This document shows positions 35,118 through 45,147 of a stretch of DNA of 64,000 bases, piece by piece. The stretch spans positions 124,001 through 188,000 of the forward strand of contig NZ_JAMZCU010000003.1 in assembly GCF_024273195.1 (NCBI RefSeq), in the 5' to 3' direction. A program made the position numbers and the translations under genes. The notes beneath the pieces are model-generated. The model worked only from the letters and a program-made list of their open reading frames with translations. It had not been told where the DNA came from and did no database searches. How positions within the stretch are numbered: position 1 is the first letter of the stretch; each line of letters opens with the position of its first letter. This DNA comes from Devosia ureilytica. Lineage in GTDB: Bacteria; Pseudomonadota; Alphaproteobacteria; Rhizobiales; Devosiaceae.

Positions 35118-36046
35118 AGACCAACGGTGGCCCAAAGCGGGCGGTGGTTCGACCCGTAGCTTTCCCCGGATTCGAGGCTGATCAATTGAGCGGCGCCGCG
35201 TGTAAAGACGTTATCAATAGGCACGCCGAGCGGTCCGAGGCGCACCGGCCAGGTTGCGGGCTGGGTGGGGCCGGATGCCAGTCCCTGCTCGCGTCCAATC
35301 CAAGCCATCGGCTCGGTCCATGAGGCCGAGTTGAAATCGCCGGCCAGCACGAGTGGCCCTTCAATGCCATCCAGCGCCCGGTCAATGTGCCAAAGTTCAA
35401 CCTCGGCGACATTGTCGTAATAGGGCTTGGTCAGGTGGATGCCCGCCACCGAGACGCGCTGACCATCGACGTTGATGCGGCCTATGATCAGCCGTTCACG
35501 CCCGAGCGGCGGCAAATCCGCCACGCTAACCTCTTCAAACGGGTAGCGCGAATGAAGGGATATGTCGCAGACAACGGTATCCTCGCATCCCGCGCGATAG
35601 GGAAACACTTCGGCGAGCCTATCCAGGTGAGACTCGATCCCCGGCGTTTCCATGATAAGCGCCACATCCGGTGGATTGGCGATGATGGCCTCCACCAGCT
35701 CCTCACTGCGCGGGTTACCGGTCAGCACATTGAAGCTGAGGAAGCGAAACTGTGCCAGTGGCGCCGAGGCGTAGTCCACGCGCCGCGCCTGAAAGTCGAG
35801 AACATAGGTGGCGCTGTGCGCACCAAACCCGAGCATGACCATGAGCAGGAGAAGGCCACGCCAGCGGGCGCCGGCCAAGGCCAGCGCGGCCGCCAGCCCT
35901 ATTCCGCAGGCAATGAGGTGAAAGCGCAGCGATTGCAGCAGCAGTTCGCCCGGCAGGCCGGGCTGGACAATGATGACAGCAAAGACGACGACCAGAAACC
36001 CGCTCAGCGCCAGCAATGCGCCGCGCCATTCTCCCCAGCTCAACAT
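35102..36046 (-). CDS. Membrane-anchored endonuclease/exonuclease/phosphatase (EEP) family protein
   Basis: A 314-residue protein. About three hydrophobic segments fill residues 1-90 (GALLALSGFLVVVFAVIIV and onwards), followed by an EEP catalytic domain: FLSFNVLTGNP, ALIMETPGIES (Glu), VAGIHLTKPYY, LAGDFNSASW (GDFN) and YGSNHRPLWATV (SxHRP). The active site faces the periplasm if the usual topology holds. The substrate could be nucleic acid or a phospholipid/inositol head group. The start at 36046 follows GGATGA loosely. Confidence 0.82.
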   Translation of the reverse strand: MLSWGEWRGALLALSGFLVVVFAVIIVQPGLPGELLLQSLRFHLIACGIGLAAALALAGARWRGLLLLMVMLGFGAHSATYVLDFQARRVDYASAPLAQFRFLSFNVLTGNPRSEELVEAIIANPPDVALIMETPGIESHLDRLAEVFPYRAGCEDTVVCDISLHSRYPFEEVSVADLPPLGRERLIIGRINVDGQRVSVAGIHLTKPYYDNVAEVELWHIDRALDGIEGPLVLAGDFNSASWTEPMAWIGREQGLASGPTQPATWPVRLGPLGVPIDNVFTRGAAQLISLESGESYGSNHRPLWATVGLYGAD

Positions 36047-36116
36047 GACATCATCCAAAGTCCTCTTGACGCCCACACCAGGCAAGTGGGGGCATTTCTC
36101 CGTCTGCACAGGCGCA

Positions 36117-36146
36117 AGAAAAAGGCCCCGGATTGACCCGGGGCCT
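36117..36146 (-). terminator. Rho-independent terminator of leuA
   Basis: AGGCCCCGG, a 6-nt loop and CCGGGGCCT, followed on the minus strand by TTTTTC, 20 bp after the leuA stop. Confidence 0.9.
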
Positions 36147-36165
36147 ATAACATGGGGCAGCGCGA

Positions 36166-37719
36166 TCAGCCAGCCAGCGCACCCTGCGCCGAGGCGCCGC
36201 GCTCGATCATCACGCGGTTGAGCGCATTGAGATAGGCGCGGGCCGAGGCCACCAGCGTGTCGGGTTCCGCAGCATTGCCCGAGGCGATGCGACCGTTCAT
36301 TTCGAGACGCACATGGGCCGAGGCCTGGGCGTCTGTGCCGCCGGTCACGCCATCAACGGCGTACAGGACCAGATGCGGGTTCTGGCCGGAGGCGGCCTTG
36401 ATGGCGTTGAAGATCGCATCCACCGACCCGGTGCCTTCGAACGACACCGCAGTCTGCTCGCCGTCAATGGTGACGGTCAGGTCGCAGCGATGCACGCCGC
36501 CGGTCTTGGAGACAACTTCCATGTCCACCAAGCGGATCCGATCACCGACCGAACCGACCTCGTCATCGACCAGCGCGATGATATCGGCGTCATAGACATG
36601 CTTCTTGCGGTCAGCCAGATCCTTGAAGCGCTGGAAGGCTTCCTGGAAGGCGTTGTCGCCCAATTCGTAGCCCAGTTCCTTGAGCTTGTCCTTGTAGGCA
36701 GCACGGCCCGAATGCTTGCCCATGACCAGCGTGGTTTCCTTGATCCCGACACTGGCCGGGGTCATGATCTCATAGGTCTCGGCATTCTTGAGCATGCCGT
36801 CCTGATGGATGCCGCTTTCATGGGCGAAGGCGTTCTTGCCCACGATGGCCTTGTTGTACTGCACGGGGAAATTGGATGCCGCCGAAACAATTCGGCTGGC
36901 GCGCGAGAGCTGGGTGCTGTCGATCTCGGTGTAATACGGCATGGCGTCGCCACGAGTGCGCAGCGCCATGACAACTTCTTCGAGCGCCGCATTGCCAGCC
37001 CGTTCACCCAGGCCATTGATAGTGCATTCAATTTGCCGCGCCCCACCGGCCACGCCCGCCAGCGAATTGGCGACGGCCATGCCCAAGTCGTCATGGCAAT
37101 GGACCGAGAAGATCGCCTTTTCGGCGCCCGGCACACTTTCGATGATGGTCTTGAACATGGCGAAATGTTCTTCCGGCACGGCATAGCCAACAGTGTCGGG
37201 CAGGTTGATCGTCGTTGCACCAGCCTTGATGGCAGTTTCGACGCAGCGCTTGAGGAACTCCATGGGCGTGCGTGTGGCGTCCATGGCCGACCATTCGACA
37301 TCGTCGATCAGATTGCGCGCCTGCGCCACGGTGCGGGCGATGATTTCAATAACTTCGTCTTCAGTTTTTTTCATCTGGTGGGCCAGATGAATAGGCGAGG
37401 TCGAAACAAAGGTATGGATGCGACCCTTACGGGCGTGACGCACCGCTTCCCCGGCCCGGTCAATATCAGCGGAGATGGCACGGGCCAGACCCGCCACGGT
37501 GGCGTTCTTGACCTGCTTGGCAACGGCCACTACGGCCTCGAAGTCACCATTGGACGCAATCGGGAAGCCGGCTTCGATGATATCGACGCCCATTTCGTCC
37601 AGCGCCTCGGCGACCTGGAGCTTTTCTTCCAGCGTCATGGTCGCGCCAGGCGATTGCTCGCCATCGCGCAGGGTGGTGTCGAAAATGAAGACGCGTTCTT
37701 TGTTGCTATCGACGTACAT
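36166..37719 (-). CDS. leuA: 2-isopropylmalate synthase
   Basis: A 517-residue LeuA of full length. [11 protein letters not shown] (catalytic Asp/Arg), [12 protein letters not shown] (metal-binding His), [14 protein letters not shown], and the C-terminal LeuA dimer domain with leucine feedback site (from ~residue 385: [21 protein letters not shown]). It makes the first committed step to leucine from 2-oxoisovalerate and acetyl-CoA. A 40-residue leader peptide rich in leucine lies 119 bp upstream, so leucine-dependent attenuation is expected on top of enzyme feedback. Ribosome-binding site AAGAGA is weak, which fits control at the leader. Terminator downstream. Confidence 0.95.
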   Translation of the reverse strand: MYVDSNKERVFIFDTTLRDGEQSPGATMTLEEKLQVAEALDEMGVDIIEAGFPIASNGDFEAVVAVAKQVKNATVAGLARAISADIDRAGEAVRHARKGRIHTFVSTSPIHLAHQMKKTEDEVIEIIARTVAQARNLIDDVEWSAMDATRTPMEFLKRCVETAIKAGATTINLPDTVGYAVPEEHFAMFKTIIESVPGAEKAIFSVHCHDDLGMAVANSLAGVAGGARQIECTINGLGERAGNAALEEVVMALRTRGDAMPYYTEIDSTQLSRASRIVSAASNFPVQYNKAIVGKNAFAHESGIHQDGMLKNAETYEIMTPASVGIKETTLVMGKHSGRAAYKDKLKELGYELGDNAFQEAFQRFKDLADRKKHVYDADIIALVDDEVGSVGDRIRLVDMEVVSKTGGVHRCDLTVTIDGEQTAVSFEGTGSVDAIFNAIKAASGQNPHLVLYAVDGVTGGTDAQASAHVRLEMNGRIASGNAAEPDTLVASARAYLNALNRVMIERGASAQGALAG

Positions 37720-37838
37720 GGTCGTTCTCTTGTTACTTATCGGCCCCGAGGCAATGGCTCGCTGGACCGGACATTTCTGGATGTTCGGTTGTGGCGCAAT
37801 CCCCTGACGACCCGCTCGTTAAACCGAGCTGCCGGTGA
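37720..37838 (-). promoter_or_regulatory. leuA leader region with alternative hairpins
   Basis: Between the leader peptide stop and leuA, CCCCTGA pairs with TCAGGGG (37801-37807 with 37839-37845), which includes the leader stop codon, and encloses a smaller GCTCG/CGAGC hairpin. Nearer leuA, CCGAACAT can pair with ATGTCCGG. No stem with a long T-run is visible, so the mechanism may act on ribosome entry or Rho rather than on a classic intrinsic terminator. Confidence 0.5.
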
Positions 37839-37961
37839 TCAGGGGCTGATAAGAAGGAGAAGCAGCGCGGGGAGCAGCAGCAGGCCGGCAGCCAGCAGAA
37901 TCCGGGCCTGATGGGCCTGGGTCTGTGCGATAGCAATGGCTTTGGCGCGGTTGCGCTGCAT
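37839..37961 (-). CDS. leuL: Leucine-rich leader peptide of leuA
   Basis: A 40-codon frame from ATG at 37961, ending 119 bp before leuA. Its second half holds 11 leucines, in runs of two, four and five (the last reads CTG CTT CTC CTT CTT), with CTC and CTT codons that are less common in this GC-rich genome. The stop codon lies inside a stem that continues into the leuA leader. This is the layout of amino-acid-biosynthesis attenuators, in which ribosome stalling at Leu codons reports low charged tRNA-Leu. The ribosome-binding site is weak. A small hydrophobic protein is the alternative. Confidence 0.75.
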   Translation of the reverse strand: MQRNRAKAIAIAQTQAHQARILLAAGLLLLPALLLLLISP

Positions 37962-38056
37962 CGGGTACGCTCTGGTACGCTTGTCGTTGATCAAACAATG
38001 CGCGAATCCGCCCGAGGGTGCAAGTCCACGCAGGCCGATAAAGTTACTTTTTTGCG

Positions 38057-38485
38057 TCAGCTGAAGGCGAACACCGCCGTCAGCAACACGCCCAGATAAG
38101 CAAGGCTCGTTACCCTGTGCACGACACCGGCCCGCTTTCCTGCCGCGGCATCCCCGGCCTGTGAGCGCTTGAACAGAATGCCACCATAGATGACCGTGCC
38201 CAGCATCAGGGCCACCAGCGCCATCTTGAGCCAGAACCAGATCGATGCGCCGCCGAACCCGCCATATTTGAGAAACATCACCAGCGGGCCGGTGACGAGC
38301 AGTGTCACCATGGCAATCTTGCCGATCTGCGAGAGCGTGTTCATCACCCCAAAATAGCCGGTGCGCTGTTCCGGCGTGGCACTGGCGAGACGCGCCCCGA
38401 TGACTGGCCCCACGACCGAGTTCGATCCGCCCGCCACGAAGGCGATGATGTGAATCCAGATGAGAAGATTGATAACGATGTCCAT
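38057..38485 (-). CDS. Small integral membrane protein, DUF2269/CopD-like
   Basis: A 142-residue protein with four hydrophobic segments: MDIVINLLIWIHIIAFVAGG, IAMVTLLVTGPLVMFLKYGG, WFWLKMALVALMLGTVIYGG and SLAYLGVLLTAVFAF. Small four-helix proteins with conserved His in helix 1 (IHII) and Lys in the loops resemble the DUF2269/CopD-like families; the role is unknown. GGGCGGG precedes the ATG. It is separate from the leuA leader by about 95 bp. Confidence 0.7.
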   Translation of the reverse strand: MDIVINLLIWIHIIAFVAGGSNSVVGPVIGARLASATPEQRTGYFGVMNTLSQIGKIAMVTLLVTGPLVMFLKYGGFGGASIWFWLKMALVALMLGTVIYGGILFKRSQAGDAAAGKRAGVVHRVTSLAYLGVLLTAVFAFS

Positions 38486-38547
38486 CGCACCCGCCCTTCA
38501 GCGCGTCCCCGGAAAGCAGATTAGCACAAGCGCGGCCGCGCGATAGA

Positions 38548-39432
38548 TCAATCCGCCAGGTCCAGAGTCCCCTCGCCCACAACCACGGCGTGGCCGCCAA
38601 TGGCCCCGTAAACGAGCTGGTCGTTCTCTTTGCGCAATTGCAGAGTAATGCGACAGGGGCGGCCCATTTCATGGCCCTGACGCAACACATAGTCAGCCTG
38701 GCCATTGCCCAGTTCCTGCTCGGCCAAAAGACCAATCAGGGCCGCCGCTGCCGAGCCGGTGCCGGGATCCTCGCCCAGCCCCATGCCGAACATGCGTGCC
38801 GCGATGTCGTTGTCCCCCTCTTCGGGGGTGAGCGTAAAGACATAGGCAGAGTGATGATCGTGGTGGAACACCTGTTCCCAGGCGGATCGATTGAGGGTGA
38901 TGCTCCTGAGCACCGTGGCGTTGCGCACCGGCACAAGGTGGAAGGTTACCCCGGCTGAGAACACTGCCGGCTTGAAGACGTCGCAACCGAGGTCATCGAC
39001 CTCGATACCCAGCGCCTGAGCGATGCCCAGCCGGTCAGGCAGGTCGGCCAGACGCGCGGGCAGGCGCGGCAGGGTGAACCGCGCTTCGCCCGTGCGACGG
39101 TCAGTGCGCTCGAAAAGAGCCGTCACCAGGCCAACCTTTTCCTCCATGCGAATGGCCGAGGCGCGGCTGTTAAGGCCCAGCGTCACCGCCGCGCCAACCG
39201 TCGGATGCCCGGCAAAGGGCAGTTCCTGATAGGGCGTGAAGATCCGCAAAGCGGCGCTGTTGCGCTCGTTCTGCGGCTTGCAGATGAAGACCGTCTCGCT
39301 CAGGTTGAACTCGCGCGCGATGGCCTGCATCTCATTGTCCATCAGCCCGTCCGCCTTGGGCACCACGGCCAGCGCATTGCCCTTGAGCGGGGTACGGGTG
39401 AAGACGTCGAGGATCAGATAGGGCAGCTTCAC
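38548..39432 (-). CDS. PhzF-family isomerase-like protein
   Basis: A 294-residue protein of the PhzF/diaminopimelate-epimerase fold. LDVFTRTPLKGNALAVV, REFNLSETVFI (catalytic Glu), RIFTPYQELPFAGHPTVG and EDPGTGSAAAAL are the family motifs. In phenazine makers PhzF isomerises a dihydro-anthranilate; elsewhere its substrate is unknown. The start overlaps the UPF0303 gene stop as ATGA, so it is the last gene of a three-gene unit with UPF0303 and GFA genes. Confidence 0.9.
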   Translation of the reverse strand: MKLPYLILDVFTRTPLKGNALAVVPKADGLMDNEMQAIAREFNLSETVFICKPQNERNSAALRIFTPYQELPFAGHPTVGAAVTLGLNSRASAIRMEEKVGLVTALFERTDRRTGEARFTLPRLPARLADLPDRLGIAQALGIEVDDLGCDVFKPAVFSAGVTFHLVPVRNATVLRSITLNRSAWEQVFHHDHHSAYVFTLTPEEGDNDIAARMFGMGLGEDPGTGSAAAALIGLLAEQELGNGQADYVLRQGHEMGRPCRITLQLRKENDQLVYGAIGGHAVVVGEGTLDLAD

Positions 39433-39926
39433 TTGGCAGGCTCCGGGAGGGCGTAGTCGGCCCGCGCCTTGCCCAGGTGGTCGCAGAGCGCATCGACGGC
39501 CACGCCGTGATCGCTGCGGCCCGGCAGGCCCGAAATGGTCAGCGTACCAATAATGCCCGCACCTGGCACGCGGATGGGAAACCCGCCGCCGGCGATAACA
39601 TAATCGGCCGGATCAACGCCGTTCTGAGGCGGCAATGGCTCCTCGCCACGCTCGAGCACCATCCGATAGCTGGAGCGCTGAAAGCGGCGAACCACGTTGA
39701 TCTTGCGCCGCACCCATTCGGTGTTGTCCAAGTTGGTGCCAGGGGTCGCGGCAAAGAACAGCTGCCGGTCAAAAGTCCGCAGATCCACCACCAGCGACAG
39801 ACCTTCAGCCAGCGCCCGCTCGCGAATGGCCGTGCCGATGGCAAAGGCCACCGCCTCGTCGAAGGCCGGGAGCGCGAGTTCAAGTTCCTGGCGCTTGACG
39901 CGCTCGATTTCATCTTGCTTGTTCAT
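39429..39926 (-). CDS. UPF0303/heme-degrading HbpS-GlcG-like protein
   Basis: A 165-residue protein. LVVDLRTFDRQLFFAATPGT, NTEWVRRKINVVRRF, VIAGGGFPIRV and ISGLPGRSDHGVAVDAL match UPF0303 within the DUF336 (GlcG/HbpS) fold, which binds heme or other cofactors in some members. The function here is not known. AGGA lies 8 nt before the ATG. It is between the GFA and PhzF genes, with 3 bp and an overlap, so the three are an operon. Confidence 0.85.
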   Translation of the reverse strand: MNKQDEIERVKRQELELALPAFDEAVAFAIGTAIRERALAEGLSLVVDLRTFDRQLFFAATPGTNLDNTEWVRRKINVVRRFQRSSYRMVLERGEEPLPPQNGVDPADYVIAGGGFPIRVPGAGIIGTLTISGLPGRSDHGVAVDALCDHLGKARADYALPEPAK

Positions 39927-39929
39927 GTC

Positions 39930-40394
39930 TCAATCCTGATGGGAGCGGGTCCAGGCGTCGAACAGTGGCGCGCGGTCGGCTGCGCCCTGTGGGAAATGGG
40001 GCAGCGCGGCATCGATCTGGGCCCAAGCAGCCTTGCTGTCGGTCCAGATATTGCCCACCGGCGCAGCCCAGTCCAAATTGTCGAGCGATCCGGCACGCAC
40101 CACCTTGATGCCACCCGCCGGCGGCACGTTCCACAGCCATGTGTGGCAATGGGCGCAGAAGTGCATGCCAATGACATTGCCGCTGTCGGCCTTGCGGTCG
40201 TAACGATCAGTCTCGCCGGAGATCACATGGAAATCGTTATCCTTGACGATCATCGACATCGACCAGGCGGCGCCCGAATAGCGCTGGCAGTCCTTGCAAT
40301 GGCAATTGTAGACGCTGAGGGGCGAGGCCTTTAGCTGGTAGCGCACCGCACCACACGAGCAGCCACCTTCGACCGGAAATTCTGGCAAGGCCAT
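39930..40394 (-). CDS. GFA-family zinc protein
   Basis: A 154-residue protein of the glutathione-dependent formaldehyde-activating (GFA) family. Zinc ligands: GGCSCGAVRY, NCHCKDCQRYSG and FCAHCHTWLW. Despite the name, most family members have no proven activity on formaldehyde; S-hydroxymethylglutathione is the suggested substrate. GGGAG is 8 nt before the ATG. It is the first gene of the operon with UPF0303 and PhzF-family genes. Confidence 0.88.
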   Translation of the reverse strand: MALPEFPVEGGCSCGAVRYQLKASPLSVYNCHCKDCQRYSGAAWSMSMIVKDNDFHVISGETDRYDRKADSGNVIGMHFCAHCHTWLWNVPPAGGIKVVRAGSLDNLDWAAPVGNIWTDSKAAWAQIDAALPHFPQGAADRAPLFDAWTRSHQD

Positions 40395-40455
40395 TCACGT
40401 CTCCCAAATCAATGCCGGACGGTTCTAGGCCAGAAGCCCGACGATTTGAAGCCGC

Positions 40456-42225
40456 CTATTCGGCGGCGGGCGACGTGATGTTGTGCTGGGCGTCACTGAT
40501 GCGCTTTTGTTGATCGAGCCAGGCGAGCGCGTCGCTGCTCTTGAACAGCTCCAGATCGTTCTCGTTTTCAAGGTCAACCGGAGACATGGCCAGATCCGTG
40601 TAGCTGTGGCGGTTCTCGTCCCGCTCGACCTTGAGCTGCTTGAGCCCAAAGCGGAAATAGAGCCAGCCCCAGCGTGCCAGTTTCCAGCCCAGCTCAGCGT
40701 AATATCGGGGGTAGAACAGCAGGGCCGGTTCAATGGGCATGCCGCTGCGCCGGTTGAGTCGTGACTTGCGCCTGATCCAACCGACTTCGAGGGGATGCAC
40801 GCCCTCGATTTTGAGAGCGCCCATGAACCAGGTGCACAGCAAGAGGATTTGCGACGTCGAGATATGCGAGGCCGCCGCCCGGCGCATGATCGTCTCGACA
40901 TGGTCCAGCGTATAATAGCGGCTCCAGGCGTCTGCATAGACCTTTTCAAACTGCGCCTTGCTCATCGTTGGATGACCGGTGGTGTAGTGGTTGAGGTCAT
41001 ATTTGTTGAGATCGGCATCCATGGCGACGCCGGCCCGATGCAGCTTCTGGTGGTCTTCGGACCCCGGCAAGGGCGTGAGAAAGAAGAACTCCAGAATATC
41101 AACGGGAAGCTCGCGCTTGACCACATCGATATCGTGCATGATCCGCTCGGGCGTGTCGGTGGGAAAGCCGAGGATGTAGCCGGCATAGGTGATCACCCGC
41201 CACTGTTTCCAGGCTTGGAGCATTACCCGATATTCGGTGATCTTGTTCTGCCGCTTCTTGGCATCCTTGAGGTTGGCGGGATTGACGTTTTCAAGGCCGA
41301 TAAACACCCGCGTCACGCCGGCGCGCGAGCACTTCTCAATGAAGTTGGGAATGCGGTGACAGAGCGTATCGACCTGGATGATAAAGTTGAAGCTGAGCCC
41401 TTCGACCTCGCGCATGTGGATCAGCCGGTCGAGGATCGGTTCCCAGTCCTTGTTACGGGCGAAATTATCGTCGGTAATGAAGTAGCGGTGCACGCCCTGC
41501 GCCAGATTAAGCCGAATGATCTTCTCAATATCGTCCGGCGACCGGCGGCGAGACTTGCGGCCCTGCACATTGATGATGGTGCAGAATGAACACTGATAGG
41601 GGCAGCCGCGGCCTGCATCGAAACTGGTGAGGTTATAGGCCGTACGCGACACGTGCTCGACCGGCATGAAGGGCACAGGCGTGTCCTCAATGCCCGGAAG
41701 ATCGTTCATGAAATTGTAGAGCGGCTTCAACGCGCCAGCGACGGCATCGGCCATCACTTCGTCGGTGCGCCCCTCCATTTCGCCGGCAAACATGGAGATG
41801 CCCATGTCCTTGGCCTTCTGGAAGTCTGCATCCTCGCCGTTCAACATCGAAATGACGCCGGAGACATGGAAGCCACCAATTGCCACCTGGACGCCCGCAG
41901 CTTTGAGTGGGCGCGCGATATCGAGCGCGCGGGGAAACTGGTTGGACTGCACGCCGATCAGCATGACCAGCGCCCCATCGGCGCTCCGGCAGTCCGTGAT
42001 GATCGCCTGGGTGTCGATCTCCGTATTGGTCTCATCCACCGTTTCGACCTCGACCGCCCATTCCGCCCCGAGCGCCTTGCGATCAATCACGTCGCGCACC
42101 AGACCATGCACAGACGCTAGGGAGTTGGAGGGAATGGGCGAGAGGCGCCACTGGATGACATAGCCGTCATCGTCATAGTGCGACGGCTTGATCAGATAGA
42201 GCCGGAACCGCTTGGTCAAAGTCAC
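40456..42225 (-). CDS. B12-binding-domain radical SAM protein
   Basis: A 589-residue protein. The N-terminal ~200 residues are a cobalamin-binding-like Rossmann domain (GVQSNQFPRALDIARPLKAA, IGGFHVSGVI). The radical SAM core follows with the cluster motif GCPYQCSFCTI (CxxxCxxC), then DDNFARNKDW and FIGLENVNP. The C-terminal ~120 residues carry hydrophobic stretches and a Trp-rich part (GWKLARWGWLYFRFG). Members of this class carry out methylations or rearrangements on unactivated carbons, often in lipid or cofactor pathways; the substrate is unknown. The GTG at 42225 has GGGAG 9 nt upstream. It is flanked by unrelated genes. Confidence 0.83.
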   Translation of the reverse strand: MTLTKRFRLYLIKPSHYDDDGYVIQWRLSPIPSNSLASVHGLVRDVIDRKALGAEWAVEVETVDETNTEIDTQAIITDCRSADGALVMLIGVQSNQFPRALDIARPLKAAGVQVAIGGFHVSGVISMLNGEDADFQKAKDMGISMFAGEMEGRTDEVMADAVAGALKPLYNFMNDLPGIEDTPVPFMPVEHVSRTAYNLTSFDAGRGCPYQCSFCTIINVQGRKSRRRSPDDIEKIIRLNLAQGVHRYFITDDNFARNKDWEPILDRLIHMREVEGLSFNFIIQVDTLCHRIPNFIEKCSRAGVTRVFIGLENVNPANLKDAKKRQNKITEYRVMLQAWKQWRVITYAGYILGFPTDTPERIMHDIDVVKRELPVDILEFFFLTPLPGSEDHQKLHRAGVAMDADLNKYDLNHYTTGHPTMSKAQFEKVYADAWSRYYTLDHVETIMRRAAASHISTSQILLLCTWFMGALKIEGVHPLEVGWIRRKSRLNRRSGMPIEPALLFYPRYYAELGWKLARWGWLYFRFGLKQLKVERDENRHSYTDLAMSPVDLENENDLELFKSSDALAWLDQQKRISDAQHNITSPAAE

Positions 42226-42331
42226 TATCCAGTCTCCCTGTTGGGAAGGCAGAGGTTGACGACGCTCAAGACTAGCCTAGCAGAATGAAAATCATGCGAA
42301 AGCCCCCGCTTTCTCTGCAAAACCCAAGAAA

Positions 42332-42357
42332 AAAGGCGGGCCCGAAGACCCGCCTTT
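42332..42357 (-). terminator. Rho-independent terminator of ilvC
   Basis: AAAGGCGGG, an 8-nt loop and CCCGCCTTT, followed by TTTCTTG on the minus strand, 25 bp after the ilvC stop. Confidence 0.9.
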
Positions 42358-42381
42358 CTCTTGTCATCGCTTTTGCGAGAC

Positions 42382-44083
<1,702 letters not shown>

Positions 44084-44139
44084 GGGAACCTCATCGCTTC
44101 AAAGGACGGCAAATGTCGCGCTGCCTTCCCTAACAAGGG

Positions 44140-44155
44140 CGTACCGTACGGTACG
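44140..44155. promoter_or_regulatory. 16-bp palindromic TetR-type operator
   Basis: CGTACCGTACGGTACG is a perfect 16-bp palindrome 57-72 bp upstream of the TetR gene. Its compact, spacer-free form fits TetR dimers. Confidence 0.65.
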
Positions 44156-44197
44156 GTTCGTGGCAAGCGGAATTTTGCGGCTTAACCAAGGGGCAAC

Positions 44198-44202
44198 AGC
44201 CT
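44198..44202. repeat. Target-site duplication, left copy (AGCCT)
   Basis: AGCCT directly abuts the TGTAGG terminus and is matched by AGCCT at 63237-63241 beyond the other end. Confidence 0.75.
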
Positions 44203-44229
44203 TGTAGGAGTCCGCCATAATCTGGATTC
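44203..44229 (+). repeat. Left terminal inverted repeat
   Basis: Begins TGTAGGAGTCCGCCATAATC and continues TGGATTC. Matches the right terminus (63210-63236, minus strand) at 25 of 27 positions. Confidence 0.8.
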
Positions 44230-44250
44230 CAGAACGCCTACTTGAAAGAA

Positions 44251-44273
44251 AAGTCCGCCATAATATGGATTCC
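44251..44273 (+). repeat. Left subterminal copy of the end motif
   Basis: AAGTCCGCCATAATATGG, then ATTCC. The GTCCGCCATAA core lies 43 bp inside the same core of the left terminus and in the same orientation. Confidence 0.75.
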
Positions 44274-45147
44274 GGGCTTTTGCCCTGTATATAGGGACAA
44301 GACGGGCCTCGTCTGCCCCTTGGCGCTCGTCGTCGCCCGCCGCACCCTTCTTAGGGGTGAGGTGAACTTGGAAGAGACGGGTGTCTGCACCCCCCTGACT
44401 TCCATTTAAGGTCAGCTGGTACTGCATGATCTGCAAGGATTGCGGGACGACAGCGGAGCGAACCGCGCCGGGTTTGCCGGAGGTGTAATGTAACGGCCCA
44501 TATAAGTTGGTCCCACACACCCGCATCCTGCCTCAATGGACCCAACAGTCCGCCTCAGGGTGAAGCAATCACTCAAAGGCCCCGAAATCGGGGCCTTTTT
44601 CTTTTCTGCAGATTTCATAGGAGTACGCATACCCCCTGCTCCAACTGCTAAAGCTGCGGGACCACCACTGGCTTCCTCGCCAGACTGAAACGCGATTTTT
44701 CGCTGCCCTGTAGCTCGTCCACTCCAGTGTTGCTCAGGTCCGGTGGTCGCCACATAGGTTTAAAGGATACCCAATCAGCGCACCAATACCGGCACGAGGT
44801 GCCGCACCGATTCAATCGGCCGATATCACAGCCGATATCACACAGGTCGCAGGTGATTGATTTGAATGTCGCCTGCGGTGTGGGAAATGGTCTTCCCGCT
44901 TTCAGAGGGTCTTCGTGGACAGAGGATGTGTCGTCTAGGAAAGTTGGGGCCGCTTCCAGTCTGTCCGGTGTTGACCGGCGATTAGCGACAAGCAGCCATT
45001 CATCGTAGGCAACCCATCGAGACGATTGGCGGTCGAACCGAGTCCTAAATTTCCCGTGCTAAGCCACAAACTCAACCGCGGTCACGTGTCGGGCGATGTA
45101 CAGAAAAATCCATAAGAGCACATAGTAAAAACAGCTGAAATTCGCGA
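44274..45147. other. Left-end region of the unit without recognisable genes
   Basis: No reading frame here resembles a known protein or has a good start. A strong terminator-like hairpin is at 44575-44598. A 12-bp tandem repeat GCCGATATCACA is at 44819-44842. The DNA is less GC-rich than the flanking core. It may hold an unrecognised RNA gene upstream of the hairpin. Confidence 0.5.
44575..44598 (+). terminator. Orphan rho-independent terminator
   Basis: AAAGGCCCCGA, AA, TCGGGGCCTTT, then TTCTTTTC: an 11-bp stem with a T-run on the plus strand. No plus-strand gene is visible upstream of it. Confidence 0.75.

Noticed and set aside
37962-38735. Upstream extension of the leuA leader frame to a 298-codon protein
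   Set aside because: The extension runs through the DUF2269-like and PhzF genes in another frame; only the last 40 codons make sense as a leader peptide.
44412-44753. A 113-codon minus-strand frame in the left-end region
   Set aside because: It runs through the strong terminator hairpin and resembles no protein.
45005-45060. tRNA-like T-arm sequence (GGTCGAACCGAGTCC)
   Set aside because: No acceptor, D or anticodon stems pair with it.
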